From NCBI GenBank assembly GCA_023269675.1, contig JAHFSX010000011.1, forward strand, positions 62,001 through 126,000: a stretch of 64,000 bases of DNA, read 5' to 3'. The notes under the pieces were generated by a model. The model saw only the letters and a program-made list of their open reading frames with translations, was not told the origin of the DNA and did no database searches. Positions 7,533 to 17,537 of the stretch are shown piece after piece. The stretch comes from Verrucomicrobiota bacterium. Its GTDB lineage: Bacteria > Verrucomicrobiota > Kiritimatiellia > RFP12 > UBA1067. The position numbers and the translations under genes were made by a program. How positions within the stretch are numbered: the first letter of the stretch is position 1; each line of letters opens with the position of its first letter.

Positions 7533-9761
7533 ATGCCAACCGCCGAATGGATTTTTGAACACAGCGTCCCGGGGAGCCTGCTGCTGCTGGCCCTGCTGGT
7601 CTCGCTGGCCACCGTCGCCTACGCCGTCTGGCGCTACCTGCCGCGCAACGCGACGGGCTTCGCGCTCGTGGGGCTGCGCGTGCTTTTCCTGCTGGTGCTC
7701 TTCTGGGTGCTGCTGCTGCCGGGCAAAAAGAGCGCCCTCACCGAGATCGTCAAGCCGCGCTTCATCGTCCTGCTCGACGTCTCCGGCTCCATGGCCCAGA
7801 GCGCCGACGAGACCGCCGGCCGCACCCGCTGGGAAGCCGCGATGGCGATGCTCGACAAGTCCTGGTCCAAGGCCCTGCGCGCCAAGTGCCTGCTCGAAGT
7901 CTACCCCTTCCACGCCGACCTCGACTCGCCCGTCGCCTTCGACCAGCTCAAAACGCTGAAGCCCGAGGGCAAGTCCTCGCACCTCAACCTCAGCCTGAAC
8001 CGCCTCTTCGACCGGCTGCGCGGCCAGGAGCTCGCGGGCGTGCTGGTGCTCACCGACGGCGTCGACACGCGCGAGAAGAAGGACGCCTGGTCCGAGACCG
8101 GCTGGCCCTCGCCGCTCTATGTCGCCCAGCTCGAAAAGCCGGGCGTCCCCGACGACAAGCCCGACATGCGCGTGGAGAACGTGGACACGCCGCGCCGCGC
8201 CATCGTCGGCTGGGACACCGCCATGGCCGTCACCATCGCGGGGCAGGGCGGCAAGGGCGAGCCCTTCCCGGTGATCCTGCTCAAGGGCGGCAAAGAGGTG
8301 GAGAAGATCGCGGTCCAGCTGCCGCCGGAGGGCGGCAGCCGGGACGTGCAGTTCAAGCTGCCCCACCCCGAGGTCGCCACCGAAACCTACACCGTGCGCA
8401 TCCCGCTGCTGCCGGGCGAGGTCCAGACGAACGACAACGAAATGGTCGTGGCCGTGGATGTGCTGGACGCCAAGAACCGCGTGCTCTTCCTCGAGGACGT
8501 GCCGCGCTTCGAGAGCAAGCACCTCTCGCGCGCCCTCTTCGCCAACAAGGACATCACGCCGCTCGCCTTCTTCCAGCTGCCGAACCGCAAGGTTTCCGGC
8601 ACCAAGGAGTGGGTCGCGTACGGCGACCGCCAGGGGCTCACCTTCGACCTCTCGCTCGACCAGCTCCGCCTCAACAAGATCATCATCCTCGGCGACTTCG
8701 ACTCCGAGGCCATCTCGCCGGAGCACTGCCGCACGATCCTCGAGTTCGTGGAAAAGGGCGGCAGCCTGATCCTGCTGGGCGGCCAGAAGCTCTGGGGCGA
8801 GAACGGCATCAGCAAGACCGAGCTCAGCAAGCTCCTGCCCTTCACCCGCGCCGGCGCGCCGGCGGTCGAAGGCAAGTTCAGCGTGGCCTGGACCGCCGAG
8901 GGCCGCGCCCATCCGGCCCTCGCCAACAACCAGGAGATGCCCGCCGAGCTGCCGCCCGTGCTCTCGGTCTTCACCGGCGTGACCCTCTCCGCCGGCGCCT
9001 TCGCGCTGGCCGACGCGCAGACCGACAACGGACGCCAGCCGGTCCTCGTCTCGCGCGTCTACGGCCAGGGCAAAGTGCTCGCCGTCCTCACCGACTCGCT
9101 CTGGCGCTGGGTCATGCAGCCCGGCGACGACAAGCCCTATCCCAAATTCTGGCGCCAGATCATCCAGTGGATGTCGCCCTCCGAGAGCGATCTCGACAAA
9201 TACCACCTCGAGCTCTTCACCGACGCCGGAACCATCGCCGTCGGCGACCCCGCCATCCTGCAGAGCCGCCTCGTCATCCCGCCGACCGAGACGCGCAAGT
9301 CCTGGAAGGTGACCTGCGAGATCACGACCCCCTCCGACCGCGTGATCCCCCTCGCCATGGCCGGCCGCAACATCCAGGCCGCGGGCGGCGCGGAGATTCC
9401 CGGCTACGTGGCGGAATTCGCGCCGGGCGAGCCCGGCAACTTCAAGGCGGTCGCCGCCGTGGAGATCGACGGCAAGAAGGTGGTTTCGGCGCCCTGCCTC
9501 TTCACCGTGCGGGCCACCTCGCAGGAGCTGGTGCTCAAGCCGATCAACGAGAAGGTGCTCAAGGCGCTGGCCCGCTCCAGCGGCGGCCGGTACGGCACTT
9601 TGGACGAGCTCGACTCCCTGCTGCAGGATCTGCGCGTCAACGAGCGCCGCGAGCGCAAGCTGGAATACCGTTCGCTGTGGCAGAACGCCGGCGTCCTCGC
9701 TTGTCTAATCGCCCTGTTAGCGATAGAATGGATCACCAGAAAATTAAGAAACATGTCGTGA
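7533..9761 (+). CDS. vWA-domain membrane protein with glutamine amidotransferase-like region
   Basis: 742 residues. Two N-terminal membrane helices (about 13-33 and 42-62) are followed by a vWA domain whose MIDAS motif DVSGS is at 82-86, with a second conserved segment VLVLTDGVD. The middle contains immunoglobulin-like strands and a class I amidotransferase-like stretch (LNKIIILGDFDSE and GGSLILLGGQKLWGENG) without an evident catalytic Cys. A last membrane helix is at about 717-737 (LACLIALLAIEWI). The architecture matches large membrane vWA proteins that PVC and planctomycete genomes place beside BatA and MoxR. The start codon directly follows a heptamer array. Confidence 0.8.
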   Translation: MPTAEWIFEHSVPGSLLLLALLVSLATVAYAVWRYLPRNATGFALVGLRVLFLLVLFWVLLLPGKKSALTEIVKPRFIVLLDVSGSMAQSADETAGRTRWEAAMAMLDKSWSKALRAKCLLEVYPFHADLDSPVAFDQLKTLKPEGKSSHLNLSLNRLFDRLRGQELAGVLVLTDGVDTREKKDAWSETGWPSPLYVAQLEKPGVPDDKPDMRVENVDTPRRAIVGWDTAMAVTIAGQGGKGEPFPVILLKGGKEVEKIAVQLPPEGGSRDVQFKLPHPEVATETYTVRIPLLPGEVQTNDNEMVVAVDVLDAKNRVLFLEDVPRFESKHLSRALFANKDITPLAFFQLPNRKVSGTKEWVAYGDRQGLTFDLSLDQLRLNKIIILGDFDSEAISPEHCRTILEFVEKGGSLILLGGQKLWGENGISKTELSKLLPFTRAGAPAVEGKFSVAWTAEGRAHPALANNQEMPAELPPVLSVFTGVTLSAGAFALADAQTDNGRQPVLVSRVYGQGKVLAVLTDSLWRWVMQPGDDKPYPKFWRQIIQWMSPSESDLDKYHLELFTDAGTIAVGDPAILQSRLVIPPTETRKSWKVTCEITTPSDRVIPLAMAGRNIQAAGGAEIPGYVAEFAPGEPGNFKAVAAVEIDGKKVVSAPCLFTVRATSQELVLKPINEKVLKALARSSGGRYGTLDELDSLLQDLRVNERRERKLEYRSLWQNAGVLACLIALLAIEWITRKLRNMS

Positions 9762-9792
9762 GAAACGTATTCCCCTTTAGGAAGGAGACAGC

Positions 9793-10647
9793 ATGTTGCA
9801 CATCAAGCCTTTTTTGACCGCCGTCGCCCTGATGCTCGCCTTCGCGAGCCCGACGGCGTTTGCCCAGAAACCGGAGGATAAGCCCAATCTGGTGCCGAAC
9901 GGCCACTTCGACGACCCCACGGACCCCCTCAACCACTGGATCTACGTGTTCGACCACAACAAGTGGTACATGAAAAACCACACCTACGTCTCGGTGGTCG
10001 AGGACAAGGCGTCGATGCGTCCCCATGTGATGCGCCTCGACGCCACCGACCACGATGTGTGCATCAACTGGGGCGTGCAGGTCTACACGGCGCCGATCCG
10101 CTTCGACCCGAAGAAAAAATACAAGATCTCGCTCTCCGCGCGCTCGATCGGCACCAAGGGCGGCCCGGGGCCCAAATGCCGCATCTACCCCATCGCCTAC
10201 CGCTGGCACCCCAAGGCCGTCAAGAGCAACGACCCCGCGTTCGGCGACTTGCGCGAGGACGTGCGCTTCCAGGTCATCTACTTTAACAACGCCGAAACGG
10301 GCGAGTTCTCGTTTGTGCCCACCCAGTGGAAGCGCGTCGAGCGCGTCATCCCCGACTCCGGCCGCACGGAGCTCCAGCAGAGCCACCTCGAGAACTGCGA
10401 GTGGCTGATGCTCAAGATCATGGCCCTCGACGCCACGGGCGTGGACAAGTGCAACGCCGGCTACCTCTACATCGACGACGTGAAGATCGAGGAGAACGGC
10501 CTCGCGGACGAGGTGAAGATCACCGCCGGCGCGGCCACCAAGGGGTTCGACGGCAAGGCCTGGTCGAGCAGCAAGAACGGCGAAGAGAAGAAAATGGTCC
10601 CCATCGGCGGGCCCACGCCCGTCAAGCAGACCGGAAAAAAGAAATGA
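9793..10647 (+). CDS. secreted jelly-roll (CBM4/9-like) protein
   Basis: 284 residues with a strong ribosome binding site (AGGAAGGAGA). Residues 1-24 are a signal peptide cut after AFA. The mature protein opens with NLVPNGHFDDPTDPLNHW, the typical start of galactose-binding-like or carbohydrate-binding jelly rolls of the CBM4/9 type. It continues with beta strands and the ending YLYIDDVKIEENG, which marks the last strand of that fold. It has one such domain and a short Lys-rich tail. The sugar-binding role is inferred from the fold; no ligand can be deduced. It sits between the vWA gene and the DUF4175-like gene. Confidence 0.7.
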   Translation: MLHIKPFLTAVALMLAFASPTAFAQKPEDKPNLVPNGHFDDPTDPLNHWIYVFDHNKWYMKNHTYVSVVEDKASMRPHVMRLDATDHDVCINWGVQVYTAPIRFDPKKKYKISLSARSIGTKGGPGPKCRIYPIAYRWHPKAVKSNDPAFGDLREDVRFQVIYFNNAETGEFSFVPTQWKRVERVIPDSGRTELQQSHLENCEWLMLKIMALDATGVDKCNAGYLYIDDVKIEENGLADEVKITAGAATKGFDGKAWSSSKNGEEKKMVPIGGPTPVKQTGKKK

Positions 10648-10667
10648 CCCTTTAAGCCTCCGCAAGA

Positions 10668-10694
10668 GGCCGGGCGCGCGCTCCGCGCCGCCGG
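10668..10694 (+). repeat. dispersed GC-rich element, copy 1
   Basis: Begins GGCCGGGCGCGCGCTC and ends CGCGCCGCCGG. It matches the copies at 14316-14343 and 52007-52034 with one base deleted. It lies between two operon genes, 21 bp after one stop and upstream of the next ribosome binding site. Confidence 0.65.
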
Positions 10695-10735
10695 AAAAAA
10701 GATAGATTATAGACGCTCGGACAAAGGAGTCGGCC

Positions 10736-13700
10736 ATGTCAAATATGGACCATGAACTGAACAGCATCAACGGCAAGATCAACCGGTGGCACACGGTCGA
10801 GCACCTCATCTTTGCCTGCGCCGCCCTGCTGGCCACGTGGGTGGCGCTGACCGCGCTGGACGTCTGGCTGCGCCCGCGCCTCTACGGGCGGATCGCGCTC
10901 TCGGTCACGCTGATCGTGCTGGCGCTCGCCGCGATCGTGTGGCTCATCAAAGCCTACAACCACAAGCGGTCGCCCGCCGCCGTCGCCGCCTTCCTCGAAA
11001 AGCAGTTCCCGCAGCTCGACAACCACCTGATCAACCGCGTGCTGTTCGCCACCGAGTCCTCGCAGTCGTCCTGGCTCAAGACCTATCTCAACGAGGGCGT
11101 GCCGGGCTTCGCGTCGCTGCCCCTCGCCGAGATCAAGAACAAGAAGCTCCGCCAGCGCGGCGCGGGCGCCGTGGCCGCCGCCCTGCTCGCGCTCATCGTG
11201 CCCGCCTTCGTGCTCGGCAACGCCTGGACCGTCGCCCTGCAGCGGGTGGCCAACCCCTTCTCGCGCCTCTCGCCCCCCACCTTCGCCACCGTCCTCGCGG
11301 TGACGCCCGAGAACAAGACCATCGTCCAGGGCGACGGCATCAACCTCACCGTCAAGGCCACCGGCCGCTCCGGCCAGTTCATCGACCTCGACCTCTATCC
11401 GTCCGACGACAAACGCTCCACCATCCGCGTGGGCCAGTTCAAAGCCACCGGCCCCGAAGAGGAGTTCACCTACCGCGTCTCGAAGGTCGCCACGTCCCTC
11501 GCCTACCGCTTCAAGGTCGGCGACGCCTACCCGACCGACAAGTATACCGTCGACACCGTGCCGCCCCTGGCCCTCACCGGGCTGCAGGTCAAGATCACGC
11601 CGCCCGCCTACACCGCGCTCGCGCCGCGCACGTTCGACGCGCTCACCAACGCGCTCGTCATCCCCGTCCACTCCGAAGTCACCTTCCTGGCCACCTGCAA
11701 CCGCCCCGCGGTCGCATCCGAAGTCGTCTTCGAGAAAACCAATCTCGCCCTCGCCCCCGGCGCCGACAAGGCGCAGTGGTCGGGCTCCGCCGTGATCGAC
11801 GAGGGCGGCCTGTTTCAGGTCACCGCCAAGGACAGCCTGGGCCTGGAGATGCGCATTCCCGTGCGCTTCGAGCTGCGCGAAGACCATGCGCCCGCCCTCC
11901 GGCTGGTCTCGCCGGCGGGCAGCAAGGCGGTGCTTCCGCCCAACGCCGTCCCGGTGGTGCAGTTCGAGGTCTCCGACGAATACGGCCTGGGCGTGGTGCG
12001 CCTCGAGCGCGTCGGCAAGGGCGCGAAACCCACGGCCGAAGGCACCGTGGTCAAAGAGTGGGACATGAAGGGGTACAAGACCTTCAACGCGCGGTGGGAC
12101 GGCGCGATGGAGGACATCGACCTCTCCTCCGCCCTCCGCATCGTCGCCTGCGACAACAGCACCGCCGCCGCCACCCCTAACCGCACGGTGAGCCCGCTGA
12201 TCCAGTTTGAGCTGGGCACCGTCTCCTCCCAGCTCAAGAGCGAAAACCAGCAGCGTGCCGAGGCCCGCAAAACCATCGGCGAACTGGTGGCGCGGCAGCG
12301 CGCCGCGCTCACAGCGACCACCCGCCTGCAGGCCGGCCTGCCGACCTTCGACGAGCTGCCGTGGAAAGAGGTCACGGACAAGCAGACCGAGATCCGCACC
12401 TACGCCAACACCCTGCTGAAAACGAAAGACGCCGCCATCGGCACGGCCCGCGTCGCGCTCGACAAGGCGCTGAAAGGTCCGCTGCCGGAAGCCGTCGTGC
12501 GCCTCACCCGCATGGCCACCGGCGCGGCCGAAGGACGGATCGAAAACGCCAAGCTCGCCGTCGACGCCCAGAACACGGTGCTGCGCCTCCTCTCCCAGGC
12601 CGACGACAACATGAACAAGGGCGAGATGTCGCAGGCCGCCGCCGGCGTGCTCGCCATGCTCGAGGGCATCCGCAAGGGACAGGTCGCCAACCTCGGCGTC
12701 ACGATGAAATCCGTCCAGAGCAACACCGCCCTGCCGCAGGCCATCGTCGACCGCCAAGACAACCTCGCGCAGGACATGGAGGCCATGATCGGCTTCTGCA
12801 ACTCCGAAGCCAAACAGGACCGCGACGACGAAGAGTTCGGCAAGCTCATGACGAAGATCGCCGCCAAGGCCGGCGAGCTCAAGCTCCAGCCCACCATGGT
12901 CAATATCGCGGAGATCATGGAGTCGCCGAAATTCGCCGACGCCGTGCCGCCGCAGAACACCGTCACCAACGGCATCGCCATGCTGATGGACTTCCTCAAG
13001 GAGTGGCGCGAGACCGACACCAAGGAGAAGACCGAAGACGCGGTGGCCATCATCAAGGACGCCAAGCAGTCGATCAAAAAGATGCAGGATCTCCAGACGA
13101 GCGTGGTCGACGCGTTGCGCGAAACCGGCAGCCAGGGCGACAAGACGGAGAAGCTCAACGAGGACCTGCTCGAAGAGGTCGTGGAGCTCAAGGCCAACAT
13201 GGCCCAGGCCATGCTGAAGGTCGCCACCGACCTTCAGGCGATGCCTGAGCTGGACTCCGTCAACGAACTGGTCACCGACACCTTCCAGACCTACGAAGAG
13301 ATGAAGCAGGAGGAGGGCTCGGGCACCAACGCCGTGACCGAAACCGGCCTTCAGAAAGAGGACTTCCTGCTCGACCTCCTGACCAAGACGGGGCAGAAGG
13401 CCGACGAGATGGAAGTGTGGCTCATGGCCAAGGCCGACGTCGTCAAGCGCAACACGGAGCAGATCGACAAGGAGGAGATGAAGGCCCCGGTGGGCCAAGT
13501 CACCATGCCGGAGGAGCTCCAGGACATCGTCGGCGATCTGATGGAGCAGGAGGAGGAGAAGGAGAAGCAGGCCGACGACTCCACCACCAATCAGGGCGAC
13601 GCCAACCCCGACTCGGGCTGGGGCATCGCCGAGGGCGAGTTCACCTCTTACGGCGCCTCGGGCAAATCGGGCAACGAGCGTCCCGAGCACAAGGACCAGG

Positions 13701-14314
13701 ACGGACGCTCGCAGGTCGGCCGCGCCGGCATGTCCGACGGCGAGGTCATGGCCCGCTCCGGCAAGGTCAACGCCGGCGACAAGAACATCGACAAGCGCCG
13801 CACGCAAGACTCCAACCAGTCCGGCGATGTCGAGGAAGAGGGCCACTCCGACGCCGTGGCCACGGGCGGCGGCAAGAACTCCGGCTATTCGCAGGACAAG
13901 GGCATGGAGGGCGGCGAAGGCGCCACGCGCCGCGACTCCAAGGTCGACGAGGCCAAGGCCGACAACACCCGCGCCCAGCTGACCCGCAACGCCGAGGCGG
14001 TCTACGCCCAGGCCCAGCTCAACAACCTCCGGACCTACGACCTCAAGAAGTACATCGCCTTCAGCAAGCAGCTCGAGGTCATGAAGAAGCAGAACGCCTC
14101 GCCCGCGATGATCGCCGAACTCCATAAGCGGGCGATGCAGGCACTCTCGACGACCTACACCTCGCTCGAGAACGGCGTCAGCACCAGCGACATGGGCGCG
14201 ACCAGCAACACCGAGGCGGGCGACGAGGCCGTGGCGGCCTCGCCGGACGAGGCCCCGGCCGAGTACCGCGAGATGGTTTCCGACTACTTCAAGGCGATCG
14301 GCGACATGAAATAA
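10736..14314 (+). CDS. very large DUF4175-like membrane-anchored coiled-coil protein
   Basis: 1192 residues; AAAGGAG precedes the start. There are two membrane helices at about 18-43 and 48-73, and a third near 143-162 (VAAALLALIVPAFVLG). The region from 170 to 480 is made of Ig-like beta domains (NKTIVQGDGINLTVKATG; HAPALRLVSPAGS). Residues 490-960 are long helices with coiled-coil character. Residues 960-1080 are Gly/Ser/Asp/Lys-rich and probably disordered, and a helical tail follows. The arrangement resembles the DUF4175 family of large membrane proteins of alphaproteobacteria and PVC bacteria, whose function is unknown. The position in the operon suggests it is a scaffold or substrate of the MoxR/vWA system (inference). 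Confidence 0.65.
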   Translation: MSNMDHELNSINGKINRWHTVEHLIFACAALLATWVALTALDVWLRPRLYGRIALSVTLIVLALAAIVWLIKAYNHKRSPAAVAAFLEKQFPQLDNHLINRVLFATESSQSSWLKTYLNEGVPGFASLPLAEIKNKKLRQRGAGAVAAALLALIVPAFVLGNAWTVALQRVANPFSRLSPPTFATVLAVTPENKTIVQGDGINLTVKATGRSGQFIDLDLYPSDDKRSTIRVGQFKATGPEEEFTYRVSKVATSLAYRFKVGDAYPTDKYTVDTVPPLALTGLQVKITPPAYTALAPRTFDALTNALVIPVHSEVTFLATCNRPAVASEVVFEKTNLALAPGADKAQWSGSAVIDEGGLFQVTAKDSLGLEMRIPVRFELREDHAPALRLVSPAGSKAVLPPNAVPVVQFEVSDEYGLGVVRLERVGKGAKPTAEGTVVKEWDMKGYKTFNARWDGAMEDIDLSSALRIVACDNSTAAATPNRTVSPLIQFELGTVSSQLKSENQQRAEARKTIGELVARQRAALTATTRLQAGLPTFDELPWKEVTDKQTEIRTYANTLLKTKDAAIGTARVALDKALKGPLPEAVVRLTRMATGAAEGRIENAKLAVDAQNTVLRLLSQADDNMNKGEMSQAAAGVLAMLEGIRKGQVANLGVTMKSVQSNTALPQAIVDRQDNLAQDMEAMIGFCNSEAKQDRDDEEFGKLMTKIAAKAGELKLQPTMVNIAEIMESPKFADAVPPQNTVTNGIAMLMDFLKEWRETDTKEKTEDAVAIIKDAKQSIKKMQDLQTSVVDALRETGSQGDKTEKLNEDLLEEVVELKANMAQAMLKVATDLQAMPELDSVNELVTDTFQTYEEMKQEEGSGTNAVTETGLQKEDFLLDLLTKTGQKADEMEVWLMAKADVVKRNTEQIDKEEMKAPVGQVTMPEELQDIVGDLMEQEEEKEKQADDSTTNQGDANPDSGWGIAEGEFTSYGASGKSGNERPEHKDQDGRSQVGRAGMSDGEVMARSGKVNAGDKNIDKRRTQDSNQSGDVEEEGHSDAVATGGGKNSGYSQDKGMEGGEGATRRDSKVDEAKADNTRAQLTRNAEAVYAQAQLNNLRTYDLKKYIAFSKQLEVMKKQNASPAMIAELHKRAMQALSTTYTSLENGVSTSDMGATSNTEAGDEAVAASPDEAPAEYREMVSDYFKAIGDMK

Positions 14315-14315
14315 A

Positions 14316-14343
14316 GGCAGGGCGAGCGCTCCCGCGCCGCCGG
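14316..14343 (+). repeat. dispersed GC-rich element, copy 2
   Basis: Begins GGCAGGGCGAGCGCTC and ends CCGCGCCGCCGG. It differs from the copy at 52007 at only two positions. It starts 2 bp after the stop of the DUF4175-like gene and ends 16 bp before the next ATG. Confidence 0.7.
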
Positions 14344-14359
14344 ACGCAACGGGCACACG

Positions 14360-16585
14360 ATGAAAAAACTTTGCACAGCACTCGTTATCAGCACACTGGC
14401 CGCTCTCATCGCCTCCGCCCAGACCGACTGGGCCGTGCCCGGCGCGACCCTGCGCGTGGACGTGCGCATCCAGCGCCTGCCCGACCATAAAGACCTCGGC
14501 GTGTTCGTCAAGATCCCGGACGGCGGCCTCTTGCCCGGCAAGTACCCCATCCCGGACGTGCGCGACGACAAGGGCAACGCGCTGGAACATCTGATCGTGG
14601 GCTACCTCCAGTCCGACAGCCTCGGCGTGCTCTTCGCCCAGCCGGAGAGCGGCGACACGGCCCACATCTACATCAAAGGTTCCGCGACGGCGCCGACCAA
14701 GCCCTCCATGACGCACCTCTTCCCCAGCGTGCTCCTCTACGCCAAGAACGGCAACGCCAGCCTGGAAACCGCCAAACGCATGGCCAGCGAATATCCGCCC
14801 GCCCAAGGCGCTTCCTTCAACACGTGGACCTGCATCGGCTCCATGGTCAACCCCTACGGGCCGGACGATGACTTCTCCGACTGGTACGTCGGCGCGATCC
14901 TCCTGAAGAAAAAGGAGAGCATCTACTTCGCGACCGTTTCCGACGAGGGTTCGGAGTTCGCGATCGACGGCAAGACGGTGGTCAGCTGGCCCGGCATCCA
15001 CACGCGCGAGGGCGGCGCCAAAGGCCAGCACGGCGCCAGCGTCGAGCTCGAAGCCGGCCTGCACCGCGTCGACTATTTCCACTTCGAAGCCAAAGGCAAG
15101 CAGGAGTCGCAGCTGACCTGGCGCCGCAAAGGCATCACCGAAGGCCCCGTGCCCGAGCTGGTCAACGACTTCGTCAAGTCGGGCGATGCCGCCATCACGA
15201 AGATCGCCTTCAAAGACGGGCGCGCCGGCGCCGCCATCCACGGCACCAGCGAGCCCAACGGCTACTTCTGGACCGGCGAGCAGCCGCTCTCACTCTTCAC
15301 CCTCTCCTACGTCGGCACCGACGCCGCGGACGACACGCTCTCCGTCACCTGGGAGTTCGGCAAGGACAAGCGCATCAGCGAGCCGCTCGTCGAATGGCTG
15401 GTCCCCGGCGATGCCGACCAGATCTCCTATCCGGTCACCCTCGCCATCTCCAACAAGGCCGGCGTGGCCCGCACCTCCGCCCGGCTCGTCTGCCCGTGGA
15501 CCCCCACGGAGCTCTCGCTCGACAACCAGGGCGACCGCCTGAACTTCCGCAAGGCCCTCTACAACATGATCCGCGCCACGTCCAAGGGCGCCGATCCGTG
15601 CGCGGACTGGAAGCCCGACCACTGGGGCATGCTCGTCGAGCTGCTGGAGCCGTACCGCGCCGGGCCGATCCTCTACGAGATCTTCACGCGCGGCTTCGAG
15701 ACCCTGCAGAAGATCCCGCCCGAACAGCGCTGGGCCCTCGAAGACCGCTTCATCGAAACCCTGCGCCTGCAGCGCAACGACAAGCTGCTGCTCGAGTGGA
15801 TCAACAAGCTCGAAGCCAACGAGCGGAACAGCTCCCGCAAATTCCGGTGGAAGGACGAGCGCGTCTGCGCCTACCTCTTCGACGTGAACGACGTGGCCTC
15901 CGCCAAACGCGATGTCGCATTCCTCAAGGAGGCGGCCATCGCCCCGGACCAGACCCAGATCGCGGCGCTGCGCCAGGGCGATGTCGAGCGGTCGCTCGGC
16001 AACACCGAGGCCGCCACCAAGTTCTACAAGGACGCCCAGGAGCGTTACCGCAGCCGCAACAAGATCGGCGCCGCCGGGGGGCGGCTCGCCTATGTCGGTC
16101 CGCGCAAGCGCAAGGACACCGAAAGCACCAACGCCGTGGACAAGGCCGCCAGCAAGCGCCCGAAGCTGCAGTCCCTCACCTCGCAGAAAAAGGTCGACGA
16201 CTGGAAGATCTACACCGTCCACGACACCTCGATGTTCGCCACCATCACGAGCTTCCTCGCGCAGGACGCCGTCCCCGAGGCGTTCCAGAAGCTGGCCGAC
16301 TGGGAGAACGAGTCGCCCCAGTCCAAGCTCTCCGGCGAATACCCCCTGGCCGAGGCCAAAGTCTACGCCCACGTCGAGGATTACCGCCGCGCCATCAACG
16401 CGGTCGACGCCTACCGCAAAGTCGTGACCATGAGCGCGCAGCTGGCCGACGCCATGAAGCTGGAGCTCGACTGCCTCCAGAAGATCAACGACAAGAAGCG
16501 GGCCAAGGAGCTCGCCGGGGATTTCGTCAAGCGCTTCCCCGGTCACCCGTTCGAAGCCGAAATGAAAGAGGTGCTGGCCCTATGA
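14360..16585 (+). CDS. secreted PA14-domain protein with helical repeats
   Basis: 741 residues. Signal peptide at 1-21 (ALVISTLAALIASAQ). Residues about 150-262 look like a PA14 domain: DFSDWYVGAILLKKKESIYFATVSDEGSEF, then IDGKTVVSWPG and a GLHRVDYFHFEAKG strand; PA14 modules usually bind glycans. The region from about 400 to the end is helical with TPR-like pairs (RQGDVERSLGNTEAATKFYKDAQERY, DYRRAINAVDAYRKV). No catalytic motif is visible. It shares a four-base ATGA overlap with the next gene, so the two are probably translationally coupled. No Shine-Dalgarno sequence is clear at its own start. Confidence 0.65.
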   Translation: MKKLCTALVISTLAALIASAQTDWAVPGATLRVDVRIQRLPDHKDLGVFVKIPDGGLLPGKYPIPDVRDDKGNALEHLIVGYLQSDSLGVLFAQPESGDTAHIYIKGSATAPTKPSMTHLFPSVLLYAKNGNASLETAKRMASEYPPAQGASFNTWTCIGSMVNPYGPDDDFSDWYVGAILLKKKESIYFATVSDEGSEFAIDGKTVVSWPGIHTREGGAKGQHGASVELEAGLHRVDYFHFEAKGKQESQLTWRRKGITEGPVPELVNDFVKSGDAAITKIAFKDGRAGAAIHGTSEPNGYFWTGEQPLSLFTLSYVGTDAADDTLSVTWEFGKDKRISEPLVEWLVPGDADQISYPVTLAISNKAGVARTSARLVCPWTPTELSLDNQGDRLNFRKALYNMIRATSKGADPCADWKPDHWGMLVELLEPYRAGPILYEIFTRGFETLQKIPPEQRWALEDRFIETLRLQRNDKLLLEWINKLEANERNSSRKFRWKDERVCAYLFDVNDVASAKRDVAFLKEAAIAPDQTQIAALRQGDVERSLGNTEAATKFYKDAQERYRSRNKIGAAGGRLAYVGPRKRKDTESTNAVDKAASKRPKLQSLTSQKKVDDWKIYTVHDTSMFATITSFLAQDAVPEAFQKLADWENESPQSKLSGEYPLAEAKVYAHVEDYRRAINAVDAYRKVVTMSAQLADAMKLELDCLQKINDKKRAKELAGDFVKRFPGHPFEAEMKEVLAL

Positions 16586-17475
16586 CCCTTCCACGTAAAC
16601 ACCGCATCGCGCTGACCGCCCTCGCGGGCGCCGCGGCGGCCTCGGCCGTCTTCGCGGGCATCAAGATCAACCCCGGCAACATGTCGCCGTACAGCAAGAC
16701 GCACGTCAGCGTCAACCTCTATTCCAAGCCCGACCCCAACGCCACGGGCGGCATCAAAGGCGTCATCACCGAGAACCCCTCGGAAGTGCTGGGCGTGCTC
16801 GCCATGCCCCAGAAGTTCCCGAACATCGCCTCGCTGGACGATGTCGAGGGCGGCAACTCGGCCAAGAACGCCCGCAACGTGAACAAGGACATGACCAACC
16901 AGGTGTATCTCGCCAGCCTGAACAGCGACAACGCCTTCTCCTTCGACGGGCTCCCCGCAGGCAAGTACGACCTCCTCGTGCTCTGCGAAAACTGCTTCTA
17001 CGAGGGGCTGCTGCTCAACCGCGAGGAGCACACCCTCACCGAGAAGGACACGCTCGCCATCAAGGCCAAGATCACCGAGTCCAACCCCTTCTTCAACGTG
17101 AAGAACCAGCACCGCATCGAAGGCCAGTCCGGCGCCTACGGCAAGGCGCGCATCCTCGAGCAGGAGGTCCGCACGCTGCCGGTCACGCTCCAGAGCGCCG
17201 AAGTGCTGAAGCATATCCAGATCCGCGCCATCAAGCTCTGCCTCATGGAGAGCGTCGGCTCCTCCAAGCTCGGCACCCACTGGGAAATGAAGAAGACGCG
17301 CGAGATCACGCGCCAGGAAGTCGGCCCGCCCGACACCAAAGGCGTCATTCCCGGCTACTTCTGCAAGGCGCTCCAAGGCATCCGCGTCTCCTCCTCCGTC
17401 AAGGACGTCGGCCCCGTCAAGCTCGCCTCCGATCCCGCGCCGAACACCCTCCCGCCCGATCCCAAAAAACCTTAA
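16582..17475 (+). CDS. secreted protein of unknown function
   Basis: 297 residues from the ATG at 16582, overlapping the preceding stop by four bases. The reading frame is open much further upstream, but that is a shadow of the PA14 gene. Residues 1-24 are a signal peptide cut after VFA. The phrase AFSFDGLPAGKYDLLVLCENCFYEG (about 113-137) is typical of carboxypeptidase-regulatory-like or prealbumin-like beta sandwiches. The remainder is not recognised. It lies directly before the FHA-MoxR gene, so it belongs to the same secreted or envelope module. Confidence 0.6.
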   Translation: MTLPRKHRIALTALAGAAAASAVFAGIKINPGNMSPYSKTHVSVNLYSKPDPNATGGIKGVITENPSEVLGVLAMPQKFPNIASLDDVEGGNSAKNARNVNKDMTNQVYLASLNSDNAFSFDGLPAGKYDLLVLCENCFYEGLLLNREEHTLTEKDTLAIKAKITESNPFFNVKNQHRIEGQSGAYGKARILEQEVRTLPVTLQSAEVLKHIQIRAIKLCLMESVGSSKLGTHWEMKKTREITRQEVGPPDTKGVIPGYFCKALQGIRVSSSVKDVGPVKLASDPAPNTLPPDPKKP

Positions 17476-17537
17476 GCGAGGGCGGATGCCTATTCGCCCC
17501 TGCCCACGCAACCTCTTCAAAAAGGACAACACACACC

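Noticed and set aside
10739..15241. 1500-residue open frame on the minus strand
   Set aside because: It is a shadow of the DUF4175-like and PA14 genes caused by high GC at third positions. The translation is rich in Asp, Gly, Val, His and Arg, has no family pattern, and crosses two well supported plus-strand genes.
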